Shown: one piece after another, positions 9,650 through 19,061 of the stretch | How positions within the stretch are numbered: the stretch's first letter is position 1 | How the letters are laid out: every line of letters starts with the position of its first letter | Origin: Stutzerimonas azotifigens | GTDB taxonomy: Bacteria; Pseudomonadota; Gammaproteobacteria; Pseudomonadales; Pseudomonadaceae | Reading direction: 5' to 3' | DNA: 64,000 nucleotides | Assembly (NCBI RefSeq): GCF_013522725.1 | Contig: NZ_JAAMRF010000005.1 | Span: 186,001-250,000 of the forward strand | Made by a program: the position numbers and the translations under genes | Notes under the pieces: model-generated | What the model saw: only the letters and a program-made list of their open reading frames with translations | The model's database searches: none | Told to the model about the DNA's origin: nothing

Positions 9650-10115
9650 CGCAGGCCTACGAGCGGTTTGGGCGATCACCAATAACACGCTCAAGCAACC
9701 GAAGCGACGGGCAGCGGCCGCCGTCGCGAGGGCTGCAGCTGCGGTTAGCTGACCAGTGGGCGCGAATTCTGCCGTGCGTGGCAGAGTCCGATGGTTATCG
9801 GAAATATGCGCGGAGATTCGGCGATGAACCCTCCTGGCTCGCTCACGCTGGAGCAGGCACGAGCCATTACGCTGCATTAGGCCGAAGTCGGTGGGCTCTG
9901 GGAACAGGCCCTGGGTGCGCTGGAGCGCGCATTCAATGACTGGCTGCAGCGTGGTGAGCGTTGCGAGGACTGCTCCATCAATTGCTGTGGAGTCTCAACC
10001 CCGTACATAGCGGTGTAATGCCGGTTGCGCGGTGGTCAACCGAAGTGACATACGGCATCGATCGCCTATGAGTCCTAGCAGAGGCAGCCAAGCGCCCGGG
10101 GATGTGTGAGCACAG
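9650..10115. other. 466-base intergenic stretch without an intact gene
   Basis: This gap lies between a minus-strand acetyltransferase and the plus-strand CheB/CheR kinase, so both promoters should be here. The only coding-like content is the interrupted small frame 9824-10018, listed separately. No repeat or tRNA was seen. Confidence 0.5.
9824..10018 (+). pseudogene. small frame broken by an in-frame TAG
   Basis: ATG at 9824 opens an 18-codon frame ending in TAG (9878-9880). The same frame then continues 45 more codons to TAA (10016-10018). The second half is protein-like (LWEQALGALERAFNDWL) and ends in a cysteine cluster, C-x2-C-x3-CC (CEDCSINCC). The whole would be about 64 residues if TAG were read through. 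I do not recognise the family. It could be a decayed small gene, a recent nonsense mutation, or chance coding-like sequence. Confidence 0.35.
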
Positions 10116-13100
10116 ATGAAAGAACAAGTGCAGCAAAAGGTTGCTTCGGTTCCCAAAAACCAGAAGGCGGTCGCCCGTAGCACGCTGAGCTTCCCGGTCG
10201 TGGGCGTCGGTGCTTCAGCGGGCGGCCTGCAGGCGGTATCTCGGTTTCTCGAGCATATGCCTGCCAACAGCGGGATGGCGTTCGTGGTGGTGATACACCT
10301 GTCGCCCGACCACCAGAGTCACGCCTCGAGCATTCTGCAGCGTGCCACGCGGATGCCGGTAAACCAGGTCACCGGCACCACGCGGCTGGAAGCCGACAAG
10401 GTTTTCGTCATCCCGCCCGGCAAGCACATCACCATGTCCGACGGCCATCTGCGCCTGAGCGATCTGGAGCGAAGCGTCGGCCGCCGCGCACAGATCGACA
10501 CCTTTTTCCGCACCCTGGCCGATGCACACCAGAATCGGGCCTTTGGCATCATCCTTTCGGGCAGCGGTGCCGACGGCTCGGTCGGTCTGGCGCGAATCAA
10601 GGAACAGGGCGGCGTCACCCTGGCGCAAAGTCCGAATGATGCGGAATACGAGTTCATGCCTCGCTGCGCCATCGATACCGGCAAGGTCGATCTCGTGCTG
10701 CCGGTCGTCGACATGCCGCGAAAACTGCTGGATATCTGGTCCAACGCGCGCGTCATCCACCTGCCGCAGCCCGCGGGCGAACAGATCACCGCAGAGCCTG
10801 AACCGAGTCGCGACGATGTCGAGGCGGACCAGCAGACGCTGCGCCGGATCATCGCCGAGTTGCATCTGCGTACCGGCCACGATTTTCGTCACTACAAACA
10901 AGCAACCGTGCTGCGCCGCATCGAGCGGCGGATGCAGGTAGTCATGAAGTCAGACCTGTGCGCTTACGGTGACTATCTGCTTCAGGAGCCGGACGAAGCT
11001 CGGCTGTTGCTGAGCGACCTGCTGATCGGGGTCACCAATTTCTTCCGCGACCGGCAGGCGTTCGAAGCGCTGGAGCGCGACGTCATTCCACAGCTGTTCG
11101 AGGACAAATCCTGCGATGAAATCCGGGTATGGTCGGCGGCCTGTTCCACGGGCGAAGAGGCTTATTCCCTGGCAATGCTGCTCTGCGACCAGGCGGCGGT
11201 CGAAAGCCGACCGGCAAGGTTGCAGGTGTTCGCCAGCGACATCGACGGGGATGCCATCGTCCGTGCTCGCCGGGGCCTGTATCCCGAGGCGATCGTGGCA
11301 GACGTCAGTCCTACCCGGCTTCGCCAGTTTTTCAGCAAGGAGCGCGAGTATTATCAGATCCGCCCCGAGGTTCGCGATAAAGTCCTGTTCGCCCAGCACA
11401 ACCTGCTGCGCGACCCGCCATTTTCGCGTCTGGACCTGATCGTTTGCCGAAACCTGCTGATCTACCTGGACCGGGATATCCAGCGTGTCGTGCTGCAGAT
11501 GTTCCACTTCGCGCTGCGCCCCGGTGGCTTTCTGTTCCTCGGTGGCTCGGAAACGGCAGAAGCCTGCCCCGAGCTGTTCAGCGTGGTCGACAAGAAGAAC
11601 CGTATCTACCGCGCAAATTCGGGTCTGCGGCGTGAGGTCCGGACCGCTCCAACGCACCGTGAAGAGTCGACCGCCGCTGCGCCGCGCCGGCAGAGCGAAT
11701 CGCCGGTCTACGGTGAAATCCATCGCTGGTTACTCGAGCGCTTCGCGCCACCGAGCATCATCGTCAGTCGTGATGGCGCGATCCTGCACCTGTCCGAAGG
11801 CGCAGGCGTTTATCTACGCCACGTCCCAGGCGAGCCCTCCCACGATCTGCTGAAGGTCATCCACCCCTCGCTCAAGACCATCTTGCGCAACGCCCTGTTC
11901 CAGGCATTCGAAACGGATACCAGCATCAGCCATACCCTGCAGGTCACGCTCGACGATCGCCCGCTGGATCTCAGCCTTCTGGTGCGACCTTTCAAGGAGA
12001 ACGGTCGTGGGCTGGCGGCGATCCTGTTCCAGGCGGCCGGCGACGATGAAGCCACGGCCGCAAGGCTTCGTATCGAAGGCGAGCGGGCACTCGAGTTGGA
12101 ACGTGAGCTGCAGGGGACACGCGACGAGTTGCAGAGCAGCGCCGAGCACGCCTCGGTCTCATCCGAGGAGTTCATGGCGTCCAACGAGGAACTGCAAGCC
12201 GTCAACGAGGAGCTGCGCTCGGCAACCGAGGAGCTCGAAGCCAGTCGCGAAGACCTGCAACGGCTCAACGAAGAGCTGCAGATGGTCAACCAGGATTTGC
12301 GCGCCGAAATCGAGCAGAGCGCCAAGACCAACGACGATTTGAGCAACCTGATCGCCTCGGCTGCCGTCGCCACGGTATTCATCGACCGCGGCATGCGCAT
12401 CAAGTGGTACACCCCACGGGCCACCGAGGTGTTCAAGCTGATTCCCACCGACGCCGGCCGTCCGATCCTCGATGTGTCTCACAGGCTCGACTATGAGCAG
12501 CTGGCGGCCGACATCGGCCAGGTGTTCGAGTCGCTCAGCCCGGTCGAGCGCGAGGTGCCCGGCCACGAAGGACGCTGCTACATCGCTCGCCTGCTGCCCT
12601 ATCGCACGCTCGAAGACCGTATCGATGGCGCCGTGCTCACCTTCATCGACATCACCGCACGCCGCGAGGCCGAGCGCAAGCTGCACGAGGAAGAGCAACT
12701 GATGCGACTGGTCGCGGAGAGTACCTGCGATTACGCGATCATCACCATGGACCTGGATGGAACCGTGACGAGCTGGAACCGTGGGGCGGAGCTCACCTTT
12801 GGTTACAGCCAGGCGGAAATGCTCGGGCGGTCCGCCGACATTATTTTTCTGCCGGAGGATCTGGAGGCTGGTGCCGCCCAGGGCGAGCGCGACCGTGCTC
12901 TGCAAGGCGGCCGCGCCGAAGACGAGCGCTGGCACCAGCGCAAGGACGGCGGCAGGTTCTATTGCAGCGGCATCATGACCCCGCTCGGAGTAGACGAACC
13001 CCGAGGCTTCGTGAAGATCTGCCGCGACTTGACCGTCCGCAAGCAGCAGGAACTGGCCCAGGAAACCGAGCTCGAGCGCAGCCAGAGCCTCAGCCAGCGC

Positions 13101-14213
13101 AAGGACCAGTTCTTCGCGATGATTTCCCACGAGCTCAAGCATCCGCTCAACCTGGTTCAGCTCAACGCCGAACTGCTCGCTCGGCTGCCGGTTATCAGCC
13201 GCTCGACGATGATGAGCAAATCCTGCAAAGCGATCCTCCAGGCCGTGCGCAGCCAAGCGCTGATCATCGACGACCTGCTCGAGCTGAGCCGCGCCCATAC
13301 CGGAAAGCTCAAGCTGACCCTGACCCCTGTCGATCTCAATCAGCTCATCGGCGAGATCATCAACAGCATCCACAACGAACTGCTCGAGTCGAAGCTGGAA
13401 CTCGATTACGAACCCCGCACCGAGCCGTTCATCCTGGAGGCTGACCATACCCGCGTCGAGCAGATCATCTGGAATCTGGTCAGCAATGCGCTGAAATTCA
13501 CCCCACGTGGCGGGCAGATAGCGTTGAAGCTGCAGCGCGACGAGGAGATGGCCAGAGTCGACGTGACCGACACTGGCTGTGGCATCGACCCTGCAAGCCT
13601 GCCCTATATCTTCGATGTGTTCGATCAGGCCGAAGGCAGGCCTGCCGCACGTACAAAAGAGGGGCTCGGGATCGGTCTGGCCTTGGTCAAGGAGCTGACG
13701 GAGGCCCATGGCGGGCGGGTCGAAGCGGCCTCGGAGGGGCGTGGCAAGGGCTCACGCTTCAGTGTCTGGCTGCCTTTGCTCAAGCAGACTTCGGAACAGG
13801 AACCACCTCAGGTCGACGATGCTCGGGATGGGCGGCTCAGTGGCGTCCGCATTTTGCTCGTTGACGACTCGCCAGATGTCCTGGAGACGCTGCAGCTGCT
13901 GCTGGAGATCGAAGGCGCCAGCGTGCTCACCGCCAACAGCGGCCAGGCGGCGTTGGAGTGCCTGGGCCAGGGGCCGTTCGATCTCCTGATCTCCGATATC
14001 GGCATGCCGGGCATGGACGGCCACCAGCTGATCGAGGCGGTACGCAAGCGTCTCGACGACCCGCCGCCCGGCATCGCCCTGACTGGTTTCGCCAGCCAGG
14101 AAGACGTCAAGCGCGCCACCGGCGCAGGCTTCGCTCGCCACCTGGGCAAGCCGGTTTCCTTCGATGCCCTGATCGATGCGGCCGAAGCGGTGGTCAGGGG
14201 TGACGCGGACTGA
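10116..14213 (+). CDS. orphan CheB-CheR-PAS-histidine kinase-receiver fusion
   Basis: A 1365-residue cytoplasmic signalling protein. A CheB methylesterase domain (about 25-215) keeps the catalytic triad residues Ser34 (GASAGG), His61 and Asp153. A CheR methyltransferase domain (about 240-510) has the SAM loop WSAACSTGEEAYSLAML. Next come a degenerate PAS region, a coiled coil (about 655-750), two PAS domains, a HisKA domain with phosphoacceptor His1005 (ISHELKHPLN), a HATPase (N-box NLVSNALKFTP, DTGCGI) and a C-terminal receiver with Asp1294 (SDIGMPGMDG). No CheB receiver domain precedes the esterase. No chemoreceptor or che operon is nearby, so it probably serves a non-chemotaxis pathway. 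Output partner unknown. Confidence 0.92.
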   Translation: MKEQVQQKVASVPKNQKAVARSTLSFPVVGVGASAGGLQAVSRFLEHMPANSGMAFVVVIHLSPDHQSHASSILQRATRMPVNQVTGTTRLEADKVFVIPPGKHITMSDGHLRLSDLERSVGRRAQIDTFFRTLADAHQNRAFGIILSGSGADGSVGLARIKEQGGVTLAQSPNDAEYEFMPRCAIDTGKVDLVLPVVDMPRKLLDIWSNARVIHLPQPAGEQITAEPEPSRDDVEADQQTLRRIIAELHLRTGHDFRHYKQATVLRRIERRMQVVMKSDLCAYGDYLLQEPDEARLLLSDLLIGVTNFFRDRQAFEALERDVIPQLFEDKSCDEIRVWSAACSTGEEAYSLAMLLCDQAAVESRPARLQVFASDIDGDAIVRARRGLYPEAIVADVSPTRLRQFFSKEREYYQIRPEVRDKVLFAQHNLLRDPPFSRLDLIVCRNLLIYLDRDIQRVVLQMFHFALRPGGFLFLGGSETAEACPELFSVVDKKNRIYRANSGLRREVRTAPTHREESTAAAPRRQSESPVYGEIHRWLLERFAPPSIIVSRDGAILHLSEGAGVYLRHVPGEPSHDLLKVIHPSLKTILRNALFQAFETDTSISHTLQVTLDDRPLDLSLLVRPFKENGRGLAAILFQAAGDDEATAARLRIEGERALELERELQGTRDELQSSAEHASVSSEEFMASNEELQAVNEELRSATEELEASREDLQRLNEELQMVNQDLRAEIEQSAKTNDDLSNLIASAAVATVFIDRGMRIKWYTPRATEVFKLIPTDAGRPILDVSHRLDYEQLAADIGQVFESLSPVEREVPGHEGRCYIARLLPYRTLEDRIDGAVLTFIDITARREAERKLHEEEQLMRLVAESTCDYAIITMDLDGTVTSWNRGAELTFGYSQAEMLGRSADIIFLPEDLEAGAAQGERDRALQGGRAEDERWHQRKDGGRFYCSGIMTPLGVDEPRGFVKICRDLTVRKQQELAQETELERSQSLSQRKDQFFAMISHELKHPLNLVQLNAELLARLPVISRSTMMSKSCKAILQAVRSQALIIDDLLELSRAHTGKLKLTLTPVDLNQLIGEIINSIHNELLESKLELDYEPRTEPFILEADHTRVEQIIWNLVSNALKFTPRGGQIALKLQRDEEMARVDVTDTGCGIDPASLPYIFDVFDQAEGRPAARTKEGLGIGLALVKELTEAHGGRVEAASEGRGKGSRFSVWLPLLKQTSEQEPPQVDDARDGRLSGVRILLVDDSPDVLETLQLLLEIEGASVLTANSGQAALECLGQGPFDLLISDIGMPGMDGHQLIEAVRKRLDDPPPGIALTGFASQEDVKRATGAGFARHLGKPVSFDALIDAAEAVVRGDAD

Positions 14214-14250
14214 CCGCTATCGCCAGCGGTTGCCGCATGAAACCCATGCC

Positions 14251-14299
14251 GGCCTTTTCGCGGTCAAGACTAGGCGTCCCTGACCGCTCCCACAGAAAC
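14251..14299. repeat. REP-like intergenic element, copy A
   Basis: The stretch begins CCTTTTCGCGG and ends CCGCTCCCACAG, the two ends typical of Pseudomonas REP palindromes. Between them lies GTCAAGACTAGGCGTCCC, which recurs almost exactly at 24680-24700. It lies between the kinase and the epimerase gene. Confidence 0.5.
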
Positions 14300-14408
14300 G
14301 CGCCGCGCAGCGGACGAATGCAGCCGCGCAGAACGGAGACGGCCTGGTTATCCGGCCGCGCCGCGGCTTGCTACCATGCGCGCTACCTTCAATCCGCGAT
14401 GCCTGCCG

Positions 14409-15545
14409 ATGTCCGACTTGCCCCGCTCCGCCTCTGACGCAACGCCCTCTTCCCCGCTCGACGCTCTGCTGCGGCATTTCCAGCAGGTCATCGTGCCGCT
14501 GTGGCTCGGCCCCGGCTGGAACGCCCAGCTGGACCTGCCCTACGAAGCGCTGGATGCCGAGCAACGACCTCTGCCGGCGCAGCGTTATCGCGCCATGGCC
14601 TGCGCGCGGCAGCTGTTCCTGTTCGCCAGCCTGATCGACCAACCGGGCGTGCCCCAGGCACGTGAACGTGCGGCGCGCCTGTTCGCCTCGCTGCAGCGGC
14701 ATTTCCACGACGAGCGCAACGGCGGCTGGTTCTACAGCATCGATGCGGAGGGGGCTCCGCTAGACCGGCGCAAGGATCTTTACACCCACGCGTTCGTGAT
14801 CTTCGCCTGTGCCCATTACCGGGCCAGGGTCGAGGACCCGCAGGCGGACAGCGTGCTGAAGACGGCGCTGACCCTGGTGCGCGAGCGCTTCACCGATGGC
14901 CAGGGCCTGTACGAAGCCCAGCTGGGCGAAGACTGGTCGCCGCTCGGCAGCGGCCCTTTGCAGAACCCCCTGATGCATCTGACCGAGGCCTTTCTCGCCA
15001 CGCTGGCACTTCGCGACGACGCCCTCACCCGTGACGCCCTGCTCGCGCTGGTGGATGCCATGCAGGCGCGCTTCGTCGATCCGGCCACCGGCGTGGTGCT
15101 GGAGAAGCCGCGCGGTTCGGCGGACAACTGGTTCGAACCCGGCCATCAATTCGAATGGTTCTACCTGCTGCACGGCTCGCCGCTGCTGGCCGCCACGGCG
15201 TTGCACGATTCGCTCGAACGCGCATTCGAGTTCGCCTTCGTCCACGGAGTCGACGAGAACAGCGGCGCCGTCAGTGCGATGCTCGCTGCGGACGGTAGCT
15301 TGATCGACGGCACCCAGCGCATCTGGGCCCAAGCCGAATACCTGCGCGCCCTCGCCCTGCACGGAGCCGAACCCCAGATGCTCGAGGCAAGGCTGAGCCT
15401 TTTCGCCGAACGTTTCCTGCATCCGCAGGGCTGGAACGAGTGCCTGGACGACCAGGGCCAGCTCAGCCGTCGGGACATGCCCTCCACCAGCCCCTACCAC
15501 CTGGCGACCTGCTACCAAGGCCTTGCCAAACACCTGATCCGCTGA
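14409..15545 (+). CDS. AGE family epimerase/isomerase
   Basis: A 378-residue (alpha/alpha)6-barrel sugar epimerase/isomerase of the N-acylglucosamine 2-epimerase superfamily. Recognisable pieces are RQLFLFASLIDQPG, the DLYTHAFVIFACAHY helix, LMHLTEAFLATLAL, PGHQFEWFYLL with the family catalytic His, and RIWAQAEYLRALAL. Related enzymes interconvert free aldoses and ketoses (mannose, glucose, fructose) or epimerise glucosamines; sequence alone does not decide between them. An alternative ATG lies 33 bases upstream. Neither start has a convincing Shine-Dalgarno, and the downstream one is preferred for length. Confidence 0.85.
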   Translation: MSDLPRSASDATPSSPLDALLRHFQQVIVPLWLGPGWNAQLDLPYEALDAEQRPLPAQRYRAMACARQLFLFASLIDQPGVPQARERAARLFASLQRHFHDERNGGWFYSIDAEGAPLDRRKDLYTHAFVIFACAHYRARVEDPQADSVLKTALTLVRERFTDGQGLYEAQLGEDWSPLGSGPLQNPLMHLTEAFLATLALRDDALTRDALLALVDAMQARFVDPATGVVLEKPRGSADNWFEPGHQFEWFYLLHGSPLLAATALHDSLERAFEFAFVHGVDENSGAVSAMLAADGSLIDGTQRIWAQAEYLRALALHGAEPQMLEARLSLFAERFLHPQGWNECLDDQGQLSRRDMPSTSPYHLATCYQGLAKHLIR

Positions 15546-15563
15546 GCCTGCCGCTCGAGGGGA

Positions 15564-16496
15564 TCAAGACGCCGCCGTATCGCCTTTGCGCCGCAGGCGG
15601 CTGACCAGGGTCACCACCGCGAAGACGACGCCGCCGGCGAAAATGCCAAAGGCGGCGTCGAGCAGTGTCGGTAGGACACCACCGAGCACGGCGCCGATAT
15701 AGGGCAGGTGTTCGGCCTGGTCCGCACTGCTCTCGATCAGGTGGTGAATGATGCGCAAGCCGTGGGTGAGGATGCCGCCGCCCACCATGAACATGGCGGC
15801 CGTGCCGACCACCGACAGCGTTTTCATCAACCAGGGCGCGGCCGTGAGGATGCCGTGCCCGATCGACTGCATCATCGCACTGCCGGTCTTGCTCAGCGCC
15901 AGGCCCAGGTCGTCGAGTTTGACGATGCCCGCGACCACGCCGTACACCCCGATCGTCATGATCACGGCGATACCGACAAGTACCACCACCTGCTGGGTGA
16001 ACGCGGCCCCGGAGACCGTACCCAGGGTGATGGCGATGATCTCCGCTGAGAGAATGAAGTCGGTCCGCACTGCCCCGCCGATCTTCTGCTTTTCCAGGGC
16101 AACCAGATCGACCGAGGGATCGGTGAGCGCCGCGACCCGCTCGGCATGGCCGTCGTCGCCATGGGGAAAGAAGCGGTGCGCGAGCTTTTCGAACCCTTCG
16201 AAGCAGAGAAACGCGCCGCCGAGCATCAGCAGCGGCGTGATCAGCCACGGAAGGAATGCACTGATCAACAACGCCGCGGGCACCAGAATCGCTTTGTTGC
16301 GCAATGAACCCTTGGCCACCGCCCAGACCACCGGTAGCTCGCGGTCGGCGCTGACGCCGGTGACCTGGTGCGCATTGAGCGCCAGATCATCGCCGAGCAC
16401 GCCGGCGGTTTTCTTCGCGGCGACCTTGGTCATGAGGGACACGTCATCCAGTACGGTCGCGATATCGTCGATCAGGGCAAGCAGGCTGGTAGCCAA
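15564..16496 (-). CDS. DUF808 (YedI-like) membrane protein
   Basis: About 310 residues with several hydrophobic segments; it matches E. coli YedI nearly end to end (LIDDIATVLDDVSLMTKVAAKKTAGVLGDDLALNAHQVTG, split here by memory of the family, and ITPLLMLGGAFLCFEGFEKLAH). Function unknown; an inner-membrane protein. Family N-termini begin about nine residues before DDIATVLDD, which corresponds to a TTG at 16496 preceded by GAGCGAG. The ATG at 16562 would add 22 non-conserved residues and has no Shine-Dalgarno. The gene converges on the epimerase gene. Confidence 0.85.
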   Translation of the reverse strand: MATSLLALIDDIATVLDDVSLMTKVAAKKTAGVLGDDLALNAHQVTGVSADRELPVVWAVAKGSLRNKAILVPAALLISAFLPWLITPLLMLGGAFLCFEGFEKLAHRFFPHGDDGHAERVAALTDPSVDLVALEKQKIGGAVRTDFILSAEIIAITLGTVSGAAFTQQVVVLVGIAVIMTIGVYGVVAGIVKLDDLGLALSKTGSAMMQSIGHGILTAAPWLMKTLSVVGTAAMFMVGGGILTHGLRIIHHLIESSADQAEHLPYIGAVLGGVLPTLLDAAFGIFAGGVVFAVVTLVSRLRRKGDTAAS

Positions 16497-16745
16497 GGCG
16501 TGGGTCTCGCTCAGTGGACAGAGGGTGCCAACGCAGAACGCGCCGGCAATATCTTGATTCATTCTACGGGTAGAGCGTTCCCGAAGCCCTGAACTCGGTG
16601 GATGGACGGCGACTGGGGATGGGCACGCCCCGGTTGCGGACGTATTGCGCCGCGTTATCGCATGCCTGATTCAGCGTGCGCTTGCAACAGCGGAAGCGTC
16701 TTTCCAGAGGTCTAGATGTGCTCTGCCGCTGCAATCGAGGCTGCC

Positions 16746-17054
16746 ATGTACATGATCCAGTTGCTTTTGCCACTTTATGACAACGACGGACAAGCCCTGC
16801 CCAAGGCGCTGTTCGCCGAGGTGCGTGATGAACTCGTCGAACGCTTTGGAGGGCTGACCGCCTACACGCAGGCTCCGGCTTCAGGCGTCTGGCTCGAGGA
16901 TGACGAGCATCCCGTACATGACGAGTCGGTCATCTACGAAGTCATGGCGCCTGCTCTGGAGCATGGCTGGTGGGCTGATTATCGAGCGGCACTGGAGCGC
17001 CGATTTCGCCAAGAGGAAATGGTCGTTCGGGCCCAGGAAATCACCTTGCTTTGA
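16746..17054 (+). CDS. conserved hypothetical protein, 102 residues
   Basis: A small cytoplasmic protein starting MYMIQLLLPLYDNDGQALPKALF, containing ERFGGLTAYTQAPASGVW and ending in FRQEEMVVRAQEITLL. It resembles a small uncharacterised family common in Proteobacteria whose members are about 100 residues and lack a named function. GAGG seven bases before the ATG supports the start. It is divergent from DUF808 and convergent with the MFS gene. Confidence 0.75.
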   Translation: MYMIQLLLPLYDNDGQALPKALFAEVRDELVERFGGLTAYTQAPASGVWLEDDEHPVHDESVIYEVMAPALEHGWWADYRAALERRFRQEEMVVRAQEITLL

Positions 17055-17065
17055 CTGTCGCAGCG

Positions 17066-18271
17066 TCAGCCATCGGTATCCTCCTCGGTGTCCGCCCTAC
17101 GCTGCTCCTGGCGCATCAGCACGATGACGATCAGTAACGCCGCAAGCCCCGCCAGTGCCGAGGCCATGAAAATACTGCGTAGTCCGGTCCAGGCGGCGAG
17201 CATGCCCATGATCGCGCCGGCCAGGCCCAGCGCAAGATCGAAGAACATGGCGAATACGCTGAGCGCCGAGCTGCGGCTCGCACTGCCGACACGGGCGATC
17301 ACGCCTACCCCGATGGCGGGATAAAGGAGCGACAGGCCGCAGCCGGTCAACGCCGCACCGCCCAGCGCTGCAGCCGGCGAGTTGGCGGTCCACAGCGTCA
17401 GCAGGCCGAGAATCTCCACCACCAGGCAGGCGACCGCCACCGGATATCCGCCGAAACGGTTGATCGCGTTGGGAAACAACAGGCGCGTGCCGATGAAGGT
17501 CGCCGCATAGGCCGTCAGGCACCAGGCCGCGCCTTCCCATCCGCGAGCGGAGTAATACAAGGCGATGAACGAACTAATGGCGCCATAGCCAATGGTGGCG
17601 AGCGCAAGCCCCATGCCATGCGGTGCCACACGCCCCAGCACCTTGCCAAACGGCAGGCGCGAGCCTCGGCTGACCGGTGCTGGTTCCCTACGCCAGGCGA
17701 GGGCCAGGCCAAGGGCCGCGAGCACCATGGTCAGCACGCCGAGGCTCCATACACCGAGCTGGTCGCTCAGCAGAACGCCCAGCGGCGCACCGATGCCGAC
17801 GCCGCCATAGGCGGCAACGCCATTCCAGGAAATGATCCGCGCGGCACTGTCCGGGCCTAGCCGGGCGATGCCCCAGCTGATGCCGGAAATACCGACCAGA
17901 CTCTGGGTCAGGCCCAACAGCAATCGGCTGGCGATCATCAATCCAAGGCTCGCCAGGGGCCAGTGGTCCAGCCACACCGCGACCGTCAGCAGCAGGCCGC
18001 TGGCCAAGCTGACGGCCATGCCCAGGATCACCGTCTTCTTCGCACCCAGTTCGTCGACCAGACGCCCGGCCATTGGCCGGCACAGCAGCGTCGCGAGGTA
18101 CTGCACACCGATCACCACGCCGGCGATGGTCGTGCTGAATGCCAGATCGTGGTGGATATAGCCCGGCAAAGACGCCAGCGGGATGCCAATGGAAATGAAC
18201 GAGATGAAATTGAAAAGCACGAGCGAGAGGATCAACGAGGTGTCGTTGGACGCGGGTCTGGCAGAACTCAT
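17066..18271 (-). CDS. MFS transporter, YfcJ/YhhS-like exporter
   Basis: A 401-residue, 12-TM major facilitator. Recognisable features are LPGYIHHDLAFSTTIAGVVIG in TM1-2, the loop CRPMAGRLVDELGAKKTV (MFS signature between TM2 and TM3) and LLGLTQSLVGISGISWGIARLG. It is the group of uncharacterised bacterial exporters often called arabinose-efflux-like. Substrate unknown. The ATG at 18271 starts a membrane-ready N-terminus. The upstream region holds a decayed gene rather than a regulator. Confidence 0.85.
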   Translation of the reverse strand: MSSARPASNDTSLILSLVLFNFISFISIGIPLASLPGYIHHDLAFSTTIAGVVIGVQYLATLLCRPMAGRLVDELGAKKTVILGMAVSLASGLLLTVAVWLDHWPLASLGLMIASRLLLGLTQSLVGISGISWGIARLGPDSAARIISWNGVAAYGGVGIGAPLGVLLSDQLGVWSLGVLTMVLAALGLALAWRREPAPVSRGSRLPFGKVLGRVAPHGMGLALATIGYGAISSFIALYYSARGWEGAAWCLTAYAATFIGTRLLFPNAINRFGGYPVAVACLVVEILGLLTLWTANSPAAALGGAALTGCGLSLLYPAIGVGVIARVGSASRSSALSVFAMFFDLALGLAGAIMGMLAAWTGLRSIFMASALAGLAALLIVIVLMRQEQRRADTEEDTDG

Positions 18272-19061
18272 CGAAGCGCCTTGCAGAAAGTGATCGGGAG
18301 CCGGCGCCTGGCCCTGTCATCGCAGGACATTGGCGCCGGCCAACGAGTGCCTGTGTCCGTCAGCCTCGACCGGACAAATCACGGATACGCAAACGATTGC
18401 CGAAGGGATCGGTCACTTGCAAGACTCCTCCCCGGCCAGCCTGTTCAGTTGCAGGCACGGCCTGATGTTCTTCCCATAACCGTGGAGCACATCGCCCACT
18501 TGGCAATCAATGGCTTGGGAAATCACGCATCGGTCTGCAGCGAAGCGGCCAGGTCGACAATGGAATCCGAACGATACTCTTTTAAGCGCAACGGCAATAG
18601 CGAAGCAAACACTATCGCCACTTGTTCCAGAGCCCAAAAGCACCGCCCAACCATATTGCCAATGCGCTACAAGCGATACGGCGCGTACTCCATTCGTCGG
18701 ACATTGGACGACCATAGGGAACTAATACCGCTATCTGTTCGCTATAATGCGCGAGGCGGTTAGAGAGTTGAACACTTTCGAAGCGCCAGCTAGACCTCTA
18801 GTCGGAGCCATTCATGGCCAGCCGACGTCGGCCAGCCGTCGCTGCACTGACCCAGTGCGCATCGCGGTGCGCCCCCGCGGTGCGAAGGCCCTACGGATCT
18901 TCGTAACCCGCTCTATGCACCCTCTCCCGGCTCGTAGCTCACCGCTCGTCGCCCAAATCCGGAGAAGCCCATCGCACGCTCAAGATACGTAGCGATAGGC
19001 CGACGTGTTTAACGTGGCTCGACAGCCAGATATCCAACGGCATAATCGTCAGGTAGTAATT
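18272..19061. other. 790-base decayed, lower-GC intergenic region
   Basis: Between the MFS and ClpP-like genes lies sequence visibly poorer in GC around 18.44-18.77 kb than the rest of the window. It carries the 3' remnant of a glyoxalase-family gene (listed separately). From 18.77 to 19.0 kb I see no credible frame, only chance open frames. This looks like an old insertion or deletion scar. Confidence 0.5.
18360..18530 (-). pseudogene. glyoxalase superfamily (VOC) gene remnant, frameshifted
   Basis: On the minus strand one frame reads VGDVLHGYGKNIRPCLQL, resembling the KGYKxNRPGLE segment of small glyoxalase-superfamily proteins. The following conserved end, LQVTDPFGNRLRIRD, is in a different frame and ends at a stop at 18360-18362. 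Putting the two together needs a frameshift around 18430-18450. The N-terminal two thirds of the domain are not visible. The exact 5' limit is uncertain. Confidence 0.55.

Noticed and set aside
12159..13709. Long minus-strand open frame opposite the CheB/CheR kinase
   Set aside because: It is the complement of a gene with clear domains, and its composition is that of high-GC antisense frames (His/Gln/Leu/Gly-rich with no motif).
18743..18748. A perfect TATAAT in the decayed region
   Set aside because: No -35 element at 16-18 bases upstream and no gene closely downstream; probably chance in an AT-richer patch.
18747..18992. 81-codon plus-strand frame before the ClpP-like gene
   Set aside because: Arg/Pro/Ser-rich composition, no Shine-Dalgarno, no recognisable motif.
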